Assembly (NCBI RefSeq): GCF_023556335.1
Contig: NZ_JAIKTS010000001.1
Span: 806,001-870,000 of the forward strand
DNA: 64,000 nt
Direction: 5' to 3'
From: Stenotrophomonas mori
GTDB lineage: Bacteria > Pseudomonadota > Gammaproteobacteria > Xanthomonadales > Xanthomonadaceae
The position numbers were made by a program, and so were the translations under genes. This document shows positions 52,132-59,300 of this stretch, piece by piece. Within the stretch, counting starts at the first letter, position 1; the number at the start of each line of letters is the position of its first letter. The notes under the pieces were generated by a model, which was not told where the DNA came from, did not search any database, and saw nothing but the letters and a program-made list of their open reading frames with translations.

Positions 52132-52577
52132 CGCGCACCTCCGTCGGCGGGCACCCTGAAGCCGCGGAAGGTTTCGTAGTGGTCGTCGCTGTAGTACCAG
52201 ACCTCGGGCGGATCGCCGCCGGTGACGATGCGGCGGGTGCCGCGGTGCGGCAGGCCGGGCGTGCGCACGGTGTACTCGTGGTAGTAGCCGCGCGGGCGCT
52301 GCGGCAGGCGCCGTTCGCGGTTGCCGAACACGCTGCCGTCCTGGCGGTGGGGGAACGGCCCGCCGCGCAGGATCAGCGCGAGGGTGTCGTGCGCTTCCGG
52401 CGGCAGGAAGGCGGGCAGCGGGTCGGTGGCGCCCGGACGCGGCGTGTCCTCGACGGTCGCCGCAGGCGCCGCCACCGGAGCGAACTGCGGTGCCGGCGGC
52501 TGCTGCAGTATCCGCATGCCCCACAGGCCGGCGACCAGCAGGATCACGGCGGTGAGCAGGAGCAGCGGTTTGCGCAT
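52128..52577 (-). CDS. RNase Sa/barnase-family guanyl-specific ribonuclease, exported
   Basis: A 149-residue microbial RNase with an N-terminal hydrophobic segment ([16 protein letters not shown], residues 5-20), a Pro/Ala linker, and an RNase Sa-like domain from about residue 55 ([19 protein letters not shown]). The catalytic triad is visible: Glu101 in [11 protein letters not shown], Arg115/116 in [10 protein letters not shown] and His133 in DDHYETF, matching RNase Sa Glu54, Arg69 and His85. The two cysteines of RNase Sa are absent. The hydrophobic segment could be a signal peptide or an anchor. It is the first gene of a two-gene unit with barstar. It may be a secreted RNA-scavenging or competitive enzyme. 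Confidence 0.92.
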   Translation of the reverse strand: MRKPLLLLTAVILLVAGLWGMRILQQPPAPQFAPVAAPAATVEDTPRPGATDPLPAFLPPEAHDTLALILRGGPFPHRQDGSVFGNRERRLPQRPRGYYHEYTVRTPGLPHRGTRRIVTGGDPPEVWYYSDDHYETFRGFRVPADGGAR

Positions 52578-52720
52578 GGGGACGGCCTGTAGGTGCGGAG
52601 CCCCGATTATCGCCGCTGTGCGGCGAGTTTCTTGAACGCGGACCGGTGCCCGCGCCGGCCGCGCGGCACCGCCCCCTGCGGTTGTGTACACGGCAGGACG
52701 AAGTTTCCTTTACATCGCTC

Positions 52721-52749
52721 TTGGTAAGTTGCGGCTTCCTGCCTACCAT
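52721..52749 (+). promoter_or_regulatory. Candidate promoter for the SOD gene
   Basis: TTGGTA (52721-52726) and TACCAT (52744-52749) with 17 bp spacing precede the SOD start by about 65 bp; AAGGAG (52801-52806) is the ribosome-binding site. Both hexamers match consensus at 4 of 6 positions. Confidence 0.45.
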
Positions 52750-52813
52750 TGCCGGTGCGCCATCCGGCATGCGCCGGATAACGAACCCAGGCATACCTCC
52801 AAGGAGATTCCTC

Positions 52814-53425
52814 ATGGCCTACACCCTGCCCAAGCTGCCCTACGCGTACGACGCGCTGGAACCCCATATCGACGCGGCTACGATGGAGATCCACTACTCC
52901 AAGCACCACCAGACCTACGTCAACAACGTCAATGCGGCGGTGGAAGGAACCGAGTACGCCGACCTGCCGATCGACGAGCTGGTGCGCAAGACCAAGTCGC
53001 TGCCGGAAAACCTCCAGGGCCCGGTGCGCAACAACGGCGGCGGGCACGCCAACCACTCGCTGTTCTGGTCGGTCATGTCGCCGCAGGGCGGTGGCGCCCC
53101 GGTCGGCGGCGTGGGCAAGGCCATCGACAGCGACCTGGGCGGCTTCGATGCCTTCAAGGACGCCTTCACCAAGGCCGCGCTGACCCGCTTCGGCTCGGGC
53201 TGGGCCTGGCTGAGCGTGACCCCGGACAAGAAGCTGGTCGTGGAAAGCTCCGCCAACCAGGACAGCCCGCTGATGGACGGCAACACCCCGGTCCTGACCC
53301 TGGACGTGTGGGAGCATGCGTACTACCTGAAGTACCAGAACCGCCGTCCGGAATACATCGCGGCCTTCTTCAACGTGATCGACTGGAACGAGGTCGAGCG
53401 CCGCTACCAGGCCGCGGTGGCCTGA
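52814..53425 (+). CDS. sodA: Superoxide dismutase, Mn-type
   Basis: Converts superoxide to oxygen and hydrogen peroxide in the cytoplasm; 203 residues. Metal ligands are His in [15 protein letters not shown], His in [11 protein letters not shown], and Asp/His in [20 protein letters not shown]. The GHANHSLFW block with Gly (rather than Gln) and the later Gln in [10 protein letters not shown] are the pattern of Mn-type or cambialistic enzymes, not Fe-only SodB. It begins [20 protein letters not shown] with a strong AAGGAG site 7 bp upstream. It appears monocistronic; a short hairpin (53484-53501) lies between it and the convergent EEP-like gene. Confidence 0.95.
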   Translation: MAYTLPKLPYAYDALEPHIDAATMEIHYSKHHQTYVNNVNAAVEGTEYADLPIDELVRKTKSLPENLQGPVRNNGGGHANHSLFWSVMSPQGGGAPVGGVGKAIDSDLGGFDAFKDAFTKAALTRFGSGWAWLSVTPDKKLVVESSANQDSPLMDGNTPVLTLDVWEHAYYLKYQNRRPEYIAAFFNVIDWNEVERRYQAAVA

Positions 53426-53504
53426 ACATCGCCGTCGCAGGCGCCGCCCTCGTGGCGCGCCTGCGGAGCGGTCGACACGGACGCCGGGCGCAGACGCCCG
53501 GTGT

Positions 53505-54323
53505 TCAGTGTTTCAGGGTCCCGGCGGGATCGGCCGGCGGCGGTTCGATCAGGCTCAGCGTGGTCATCACCCCGAAGCGTTCCGGGGCACGGCCGGCCGC
53601 GGCCGCGGGCAGCTCCATGGACTGCTGGGCCACGTCGGCGAAGTTGCGCACCTGGTAGAGCACATCCAATCCATGCGCGCGCAGTGCGGCGGCCATCGCC
53701 GGCCGTTCGCGGCGCGACGACGGGTTGCGGCGCGCAGGCTGGAAGCCCGGCAGCTGCCGCACCAGTTCCTCAGTGGGCGCGGAGAACTCGCCGACGATCA
53801 GCGAAGGCTCGCCGGCGTCGGTCGCGCCGATCCATGCCTGCAGGTCCGCGGCCTGCTGCGCGCGCATGCCGTCGTTGCCGTCGCCGGTGACGATGCGGAC
53901 GATGTAGATGTTCACCGCCTTGCGGTCCAGGCGCGCACGCTGCATGCCGGCGGCGGTCGCCACGCCGCGGCCGTGCAGCAGGGTGATGCCATCCTCCAGC
54001 ACGTCCAGCCCGGCCAGGAGCGCATTGCCGCGGCGCAGGGCATGGCTGGGCGGATCGGCGGTGATGAAGTCGCAGCTGTAGCTCAGCCGGCGGGCCAGCC
54101 AGCAGGCCGGGTTGGGGCGCTCGGCGGATTGCTGCACGTCCTGCACCGCGATCACGTCCGGGCGCAGGTCCGCCAGCCGCTCCAGGATGCGTTCGCGCTG
54201 CTGCCGCCACTGCGCGGCGTCCGGCGGCAGGCGCAGGCTGGCGACCTTGAGCACCGGCACGACAGGGTCGGCCACCACGGCAAACGATACAGCCAGCAGA
54301 GCCAGGCACGCCCAGCGCGTCAT
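53505..54323 (-). CDS. EEP-fold (endonuclease/exonuclease/phosphatase) protein with degenerate active site
   Basis: A 272-residue exported protein with a signal peptide (MTRWACLALLAVSFAVVA, cleavage near residue 18). The core resembles the endonuclease/exonuclease/phosphatase fold: LKVASLRLPPDAAQWRQQRERILERLADLRPDVIAVQDVQQ is the usual N-terminal beta-alpha motif, but the catalytic Glu of LQE is Asp (VQD). The GDFN motif reads VGEFSAP, and the C-terminal SDH histidine motif is missing (FGVMTTLSL). The catalytic machinery therefore looks lost or changed. It could be a periplasmic binding protein or an enzyme with altered chemistry. Confidence 0.72.
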   Translation of the reverse strand: MTRWACLALLAVSFAVVADPVVPVLKVASLRLPPDAAQWRQQRERILERLADLRPDVIAVQDVQQSAERPNPACWLARRLSYSCDFITADPPSHALRRGNALLAGLDVLEDGITLLHGRGVATAAGMQRARLDRKAVNIYIVRIVTGDGNDGMRAQQAADLQAWIGATDAGEPSLIVGEFSAPTEELVRQLPGFQPARRNPSSRRERPAMAAALRAHGLDVLYQVRNFADVAQQSMELPAAAAGRAPERFGVMTTLSLIEPPPADPAGTLKH

Positions 54324-54460
54324 TGCGGAAACCCGTTCGGACAGGGCGCCATCGTAGCCTGCCGCGGCGTCTACGGGCCGTGGATGCGGCCCCGCGCGGC
54401 GGATGGGATGCGCAGCTTGCGTTACGCTTGCCTCCTTTGCACCGCAGGACCGCTCCAGAG

Positions 54461-56056
54461 ATGACCGACACCCGCTTGGCGACAGCGCCCGCCGGCAAGG
54501 CCCGAATGCCCCGCCAGATTCCCTTCATCATCGGCAACGAGGCCTGCGAGCGCTTCAGCTTCTACGGGATGCGCAACATCCTGGTGCAGTTCCTGATCAC
54601 CTCGCTGCTGCTGCAGGAGCTCACCGCCGACGGCCGCGCGGGCGAGGCCAAGGACATCATGCACAGCTTCATGATTGGCGTGTACTTCTTCCCGCTGCTC
54701 GGTGGCTGGCTGGCCGACCGCTTCTTCGGCAAGTACCACACGATCCTGTGGTTCAGCCTGATCTACTGCCTGGGCCACCTGTGCCTGGCGGTGTTCGAGG
54801 ACAGCCGCCAGGGCTTCTTCCTCGGGCTGGGCCTGATCGCACTGGGTGCCGGCGGGATCAAGCCGCTGGTGGCCTCGTTCATGGGCGACCAGTTCGACCA
54901 GTCGAACAAGCACCTGGCCAAGGTCGTGTTCGACGCCTTCTACTGGATCATCAACTTCGGCTCGCTGTTCGCCTCGCTGCTGATCCCGCTGGCGCTGAAG
55001 AACCTGGGCCCGCAATGGGCGTTCGGCATTCCCGGCATCCTGATGTTCGTGGCCACCTTCGTGTTCTGGCTGGGCCGCCGGCGCTACGTGCTGGTGCCGC
55101 TGCCGCCCAAGGACCCGCATTCGTTCGCCAACGTGGTGCGCACCGCGCTGCTGGCGCGGGCGCCCGGGCGCGGCAACGCGGGGCTGGTGGTGGCGCTGGC
55201 CGGCACCGGCCTGGCGCTGTGGGCGCTGGCGCTGGCGGTGCTGGACCTGGCCGGGCTGCGCGATGGCGGGCTGGGCGTGGTGATCTACCTGTGCCTGGCG
55301 CTGGTGGCGCTGCTGGCCGGCGTCGGCGGCGGCACGATGCTGCAGCTGGACCGCGCGCGCGGCACGCATCCCGACGCCGCGGTGGAAGGCGTGCGCTCGG
55401 TACTCAAGGTGCTGGTGATCTTCGCGCTGACCACGCCGTTCTTCTCGCTGTTCGACCAGAAAGCCTCGACCTGGGTGCTGCAGGGCCAGCAGATGACCAT
55501 GCCCGCCTGGTTCACCGCCTCGCAGATGCAGGCCGTGAATCCGCTGCTGGTGATGATCCTGATCCCCTTCAACAACCTGGTGCTGTACCCGGCGCTGCGC
55601 CGCTTCGGCATCGAGCCGACCGCACTGCGGCGGATGACCGCCGGCATCGCCTTCAGCGGCCTGGCCTGGGTGGTGGTGGGCGGCCTGCAGGTGGTGATGG
55701 ACGGCGGCGACGCGCTGTCCATCGTCTGGCAGATCCTGCCGTATGCGCTGCTGACCTTCGGCGAGGTGCTGGTCTCGGCCACCGGCCTGGAGTTCGCCTA
55801 CAGCCAGGCGCCGGCATCGATGAAAGGGGTAGTCATGAGCTTCTGGAACCTGACCACCACCATCGGCAACCTCTGGGTACTGCTGTCCAACGCAGCGGTG
55901 CGCAACGAGGCGGTGACCGCGCGGATCGCCGGCACCGGCCTGAGCGAGGCGGCGTTCCTGATGTTCTTCTTCGCCGGTTTCGCCTTCCTGGCGGCACTGG
56001 CATTCGGCCTGTACGCGCGACGCTACAGGATGGTCGACAACTACCGGACAGCCTGA
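54461..56056 (+). CDS. POT-family proton-coupled oligopeptide transporter
   Basis: A 531-residue inner-membrane transporter of the MFS/PTR2 type with about 14 hydrophobic segments. The conserved N-terminal motif EACERFSFYGMRNILVQFL contains the E-x-x-E-R-F/Y-x-Y-Y proton-coupling block (here ERFSFYG). It continues with FFPLLGGWLADRFFGKYHTI, GLIALGAGGIKPLVASFMGDQF (PTR2 signature region), FDAFYWIINFGSLFASLLIPL, FSLFDQKASTWVLQGQQM and the C-terminal LPYALLTFGEVLVSATGLEFAYSQAPASMKGVVMSFW. It imports di- and tripeptides or related nitrogen compounds. ATG 54461 follows CAGGAC; the rhomboid gene follows 2 bp after the stop. Confidence 0.95.
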   Translation: MTDTRLATAPAGKARMPRQIPFIIGNEACERFSFYGMRNILVQFLITSLLLQELTADGRAGEAKDIMHSFMIGVYFFPLLGGWLADRFFGKYHTILWFSLIYCLGHLCLAVFEDSRQGFFLGLGLIALGAGGIKPLVASFMGDQFDQSNKHLAKVVFDAFYWIINFGSLFASLLIPLALKNLGPQWAFGIPGILMFVATFVFWLGRRRYVLVPLPPKDPHSFANVVRTALLARAPGRGNAGLVVALAGTGLALWALALAVLDLAGLRDGGLGVVIYLCLALVALLAGVGGGTMLQLDRARGTHPDAAVEGVRSVLKVLVIFALTTPFFSLFDQKASTWVLQGQQMTMPAWFTASQMQAVNPLLVMILIPFNNLVLYPALRRFGIEPTALRRMTAGIAFSGLAWVVVGGLQVVMDGGDALSIVWQILPYALLTFGEVLVSATGLEFAYSQAPASMKGVVMSFWNLTTTIGNLWVLLSNAAVRNEAVTARIAGTGLSEAAFLMFFFAGFAFLAALAFGLYARRYRMVDNYRTA

Positions 56057-56058
56057 GC

Positions 56059-56679
56059 ATGCAAGGACCGATAACCCTTTTCCTGATCGCCATCACCGGC
56101 CTGGTGTCGTGGCTGGCCTTCAACAACCGCAAGCTGGCCGACCGGCTGGTCCTGTGGCCGCCGGCGGTGGACCGCCACCGCCAGTACGACCGCCTGGTGA
56201 CCTACGGCTTCATCCATGCCGATCTCCCGCACCTGCTGTTCAACATGGTCACGCTGTTCTTCTTCGGGCGGCTGATCGAACAGATCATGCTGCAGGTGAC
56301 CGGCAACCGCTGGACCTATCCGCTGTTCTACCTGTCGGCGCTGGTGGTCTCGATCCTGCCCAGCTACCTGAAGAACCAGAAGAACCCCAACTACCTCAGC
56401 CTGGGCGCGTCCGGCGCGGTATCGGCGGTGCTGTTCGCCTTCATCCTGATCTCGCCGTGGTCGCTGATCTTCGTGTTCTTCATTCCCGCGCCGGCGATCC
56501 TCTACGGAGTCTTCTACGTGGGCTACAGCCTGTGGATGGACAAGCGCGGCGGCGACAACATCAACCACAGCGCGCACCTGGCCGGCGCCGCGTTCGGGGT
56601 GATGTTCCTGCTGTTCATGGAGCCGCAGGTGCTGCAGGTGTTCCTGCAGCAGCTGATGAACCCGCGCTTCGGGCGCTGA
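56059..56679 (+). CDS. Rhomboid-family intramembrane serine protease
   Basis: A 206-residue membrane protein with six hydrophobic segments. The Ser-His dyad is visible: Ser in LGASGAVSAVLFAFI (GxSG) and His in NHSAHLAGAAFGVMF. HADLPHLLFNMVTLFFFGRLIEQ is the conserved helix-2 block with the oxyanion-hole His/Asn. The first 25 residues form an N-terminal helix (LFLIAITGLVSWLAFNN). Rhomboids cleave transmembrane segments of other proteins; the substrate is not indicated. It starts 2 bp after the peptide transporter gene and is surely cotranscribed with it. Confidence 0.94.
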   Translation: MQGPITLFLIAITGLVSWLAFNNRKLADRLVLWPPAVDRHRQYDRLVTYGFIHADLPHLLFNMVTLFFFGRLIEQIMLQVTGNRWTYPLFYLSALVVSILPSYLKNQKNPNYLSLGASGAVSAVLFAFILISPWSLIFVFFIPAPAILYGVFYVGYSLWMDKRGGDNINHSAHLAGAAFGVMFLLFMEPQVLQVFLQQLMNPRFGR

Positions 56680-56772
56680 CCCGCGTCCCTCGCCGGGGCA
56701 CCTTTCACGTCGTGCCTGCACCGCGCGCCGGCACAATGGGCCGCACCAGAGGACAGGGCAGGGATACGGGCA

Positions 56773-57069
56773 ATGGGCAGCGACGAAGACCGCACACCGC
56801 CGGCCGTGGTGCACGATGCCGCGTCGGAGCGCTTCACGACCGACGTCGATGGACACCTCGCGGTACTCGACTACACCTGGCGCGACGGGGCGATGGTGAT
56901 CACCCATACCGGCGTGCCCGCCGCCATCGGGGGACGCGGCATCGCCGCCCGGCTGACCCGCGCGGCGCTGGCGCACGCGCGCACGGCCGGGGCCCGGGTC
57001 GTCCCCGAGTGCACCTATGCCGCGGCCTTCATGCAGCGGCATGGTGAATACGCGGACCTGCTGGGATAA
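56773..57069 (+). CDS. YjdJ-like GNAT-fold protein
   Basis: A 98-residue protein of the small COG2388-type Gcn5-related N-acetyltransferase family. It has VVHDAASERFTTDVDGHLAVLDYTWRDGAMVITHTGVPAAIGGRGIAARLTRAALAHARTAGARVVPECTYAAAFMQRH over residues 12-92 (given in part: acetyl-CoA loop GGRGIAARLTRAAL, then VPECTYAAAF with the conserved Cys). These proteins are half-length GNATs that lack a known target. It lies 93 bp after the rhomboid gene and ends before the lipoprotein gene on the same strand. Confidence 0.88.
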   Translation: MGSDEDRTPPAVVHDAASERFTTDVDGHLAVLDYTWRDGAMVITHTGVPAAIGGRGIAARLTRAALAHARTAGARVVPECTYAAAFMQRHGEYADLLG

Positions 57070-57126
57070 TCGCCAGGGTGTTTTGCTCCGTGCGGCAACG
57101 CGCGATCCATCGACAAGGGAAAGGAC

Positions 57127-57972
57127 ATGAACAGGTTCGGACAGGGCGCCTGCGCGCTGGCAGTGGCAGTGGCGATCGCATTGGCAGGCTGTGGCAAGGA
57201 CGAGGCCCGCGGACCGGCCGGCGCGGACGCCCAAACGCCGGCGGACGCTGCGCCCGGAGAGCAGGCGCCGGCCGCGGCGGCCGACGCCGGGCTGCAGGAT
57301 GTCATCGACACGACCCCGCGCTACGTGGTCGGCATCAGCTATCCGCCGGCGGCCAACGCGCACCCGGGGCTGGCCCGGGCCCTGGCCGAGTATGCCGAGC
57401 ATGCCCGTGCCGAGCTGCTCAAGGCGGTCGACGAACTGGGCAACGACAAGCCGACCGCCCCCTATGAACTGTCGCTGGCATTCGACATGGTGGTGGATAC
57501 CCCGCAGGTGGTAGCGGTCGCCGCCGAAGGCAGCACCTACACCGGCGGTGCCCACGGGCAGCCGCTGGTGGCGCGCTTCGTGTGGCTGCCGGTGCAGCAG
57601 CGGATGCTCACCGTGCAGGCACTGGTCGATTCGTCCAAGGGCTGGCAGGCGGTCAGCGAGTACGTCGGCGACAAGCTGCTGGAGCAGGCCATGGTCCGCG
57701 CGCAGAGCCAGGAGATGACGCCGGAGGAGCAGCAGGACCAGGTGCGCAACCTGTCGCGGATGATCGCGGAGGGCAGCGCGCCGGAGGCGGCCAACTTCGC
57801 CCAGTTCCAGCCGGTGATGGACGCTGCCGGGCGGATCGCCGCGCTGCGCTTCGTGTTCCCGCCCTACCAGGTCGGTCCGTACTCGGACGGAACCCAGACG
57901 GTGGACGTACCGGCCGCGGTGGTGCTGCCGTACGTGGCGGACGACTACCGGGAGCTGTTCGCCGGAGCCTGA
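57127..57972 (+). CDS. DUF3298 domain lipoprotein
   Basis: A 281-residue predicted lipoprotein with lipobox ALAGC (Cys near residue 22), an Ala/Pro/Asp-rich linker, then a folded domain. It begins YVVGISYPPAANAHPGLARALAEYAEHARAELLKAVDEL and contains SYTGGAHG-like GSTYTGGAHGQPL, LVDSSKGWQAVSEYVGDKLLEQA, NFAQFQPVMDAAGRIAALRFVFPPYQVGPYSDGTQTVDVPA. The TGGAHG and FPPYQVGPYSDG segments are typical of the DUF4163/DUF3298 (RsiV-like) proteins, the latter binding peptidoglycan fragments or lysozyme in RsiV. Periplasmic role inferred; the exact function is unknown. Confidence 0.85.
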   Translation: MNRFGQGACALAVAVAIALAGCGKDEARGPAGADAQTPADAAPGEQAPAAAADAGLQDVIDTTPRYVVGISYPPAANAHPGLARALAEYAEHARAELLKAVDELGNDKPTAPYELSLAFDMVVDTPQVVAVAAEGSTYTGGAHGQPLVARFVWLPVQQRMLTVQALVDSSKGWQAVSEYVGDKLLEQAMVRAQSQEMTPEEQQDQVRNLSRMIAEGSAPEAANFAQFQPVMDAAGRIAALRFVFPPYQVGPYSDGTQTVDVPAAVVLPYVADDYRELFAGA

Positions 57973-58082
57973 GCCGGGCACGCCCGGGCTGGCAATGGCC
58001 GGCGGTCCGTGCAAACGTGGTCTCCGTCAGCCCGCCGCGCCGCGGCGGGCACGACCGATTTCCAGACCGTGGAGGGCCACCC

Positions 58083-59198
58083 ATGGATGCAGGCGTGCAA
58101 CGGCGTGTGGAGGGACTGTTGCAGGAGGCGGACGTCGTTCCCGGCGGGGACCGGCCGCAGGACATCGAGATCCTCGACCCGCGCTTCCATGCCCGGGTGC
58201 TGGCCCAGGGATCGCTCGGCCTGGGTGAGAGCTACATGGACGGCTGGTGGCGGGCACGCTCGCTGGACGCCTTCCTCACCCGGCTGCTGGCGGCACGCCT
58301 GGACGAGCGCGTGCATGGCGGCGGCGAGGTCTGGGACGCGCTCAAGGCGCGGCTGTTCAACCTGCAGGCCGGGCAGGGCAGCTATGAGGTCGGCAAGCGC
58401 CATTACGATCTGGGCAACGACCTGTACCGGGCGATGCTGGGCAGCCGCCTGGTCTACAGCTGCGGCTACTGGCGCGAGGCCCGCGACCTCGATGCCGCGC
58501 AGGCGGCCAAGCTCGACCTGATCTGCCGCAAGCTGGGCCTGCGCCCGGGCATGCGCGTGCTGGACATCGGCTGCGGCTGGGGCGAGGCGCTGAAGTACGC
58601 GGCCGAGCGCTATGGCGTGGAGGGCGTGGGCGTCACCATCTCGCAGGAACAGGCGGACTTCGCGCGCGGGCTGTGCGCCGGCCTGCCGGTGGAGATCCGC
58701 CTGCAGGACTACCACGCGCTGGACGAGCGCTTCGACGCGATCCTGTCGGTGGGGATGTTCGAGCACGTCGGCGTCAAGAACTACCGCGCGTTCTTCGAGG
58801 TGGCGCGGCGCTGCCTGCACGAGGACGGCCTGTTCGTGCTGCACAGCATCGGCAGCAATGTCAGCCGCGAGCGCACCGACCCGTGGATCGCGCGCTACAT
58901 CTTCCCCAACTCGATGCTGCCGTCGGCCGCGCAGATCACCGCGGCGATGGAGGGCGCGTTCGTCCTGGAGGACTGGCACAACTTCGGCACCGACTACGAC
59001 CGCACCCTGCAGGCCTGGCGCGACAACGTCGAGGCCGCCTGGCCGCAGCTGGACCCGCGCTACGACGAACGCTTCCGGCGCATGTGGCGCTTCTACCTGG
59101 CCGGTTCCATGGCGACCTTCCGTACCCGCCAGTCGCAGCTGTGGCAGCTGGTGCTGTCGCCGCATGGCGTGCCCGGGGGTTACGTCGCCCCGCGCTAG
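58083..59198 (+). CDS. cfa: Cyclopropane-fatty-acyl-phospholipid synthase
   Basis: SAM-dependent enzyme that adds a methylene bridge to unsaturated acyl chains in membrane phospholipids, important in stationary phase and acid stress. The product has 371 residues. N-terminal part: DIEILDPRFHARVLAQGSLGLGESYMDGWW, followed by YEVGKRHYDLGNDLYRAMLGSRLVYSCGYW. The SAM site is VLDIGCGWGEALKYAAERYGVEGVGVTIS, and the catalytic block is SVGMFEHVGVKNYRAFFEVARR. The C terminus has RRMWRFYLAGSMATFRTRQSQLWQLVLS. ATG 58083 has GGAG upstream. A hairpin follows the stop. Confidence 0.96.
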   Translation: MDAGVQRRVEGLLQEADVVPGGDRPQDIEILDPRFHARVLAQGSLGLGESYMDGWWRARSLDAFLTRLLAARLDERVHGGGEVWDALKARLFNLQAGQGSYEVGKRHYDLGNDLYRAMLGSRLVYSCGYWREARDLDAAQAAKLDLICRKLGLRPGMRVLDIGCGWGEALKYAAERYGVEGVGVTISQEQADFARGLCAGLPVEIRLQDYHALDERFDAILSVGMFEHVGVKNYRAFFEVARRCLHEDGLFVLHSIGSNVSRERTDPWIARYIFPNSMLPSAAQITAAMEGAFVLEDWHNFGTDYDRTLQAWRDNVEAAWPQLDPRYDERFRRMWRFYLAGSMATFRTRQSQLWQLVLSPHGVPGGYVAPR

Positions 59199-59251
59199 CG
59201 TCGCGACAGGGGCAGGCCGACGGCGGGCCGGAACGGAGGACGGCAACGGAA

Positions 59252-59277
59252 AAGCCGCCCGGCGGACCGGGCGGCTT
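59252..59277. terminator. Bidirectional hairpin between cfa and the M3 peptidase gene
   Basis: An 11-bp stem AAGCCGCCCGG (59252-59262) pairs with 59267-59277 around CGGA. Short A and T runs flank it (GGAAAAG on the left, TTCCTTC on the right), so it can act as a terminator for both convergent genes. Confidence 0.75.
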
Positions 59278-59300
59278 CCTTCGGAACGCAGGGACCGGGC

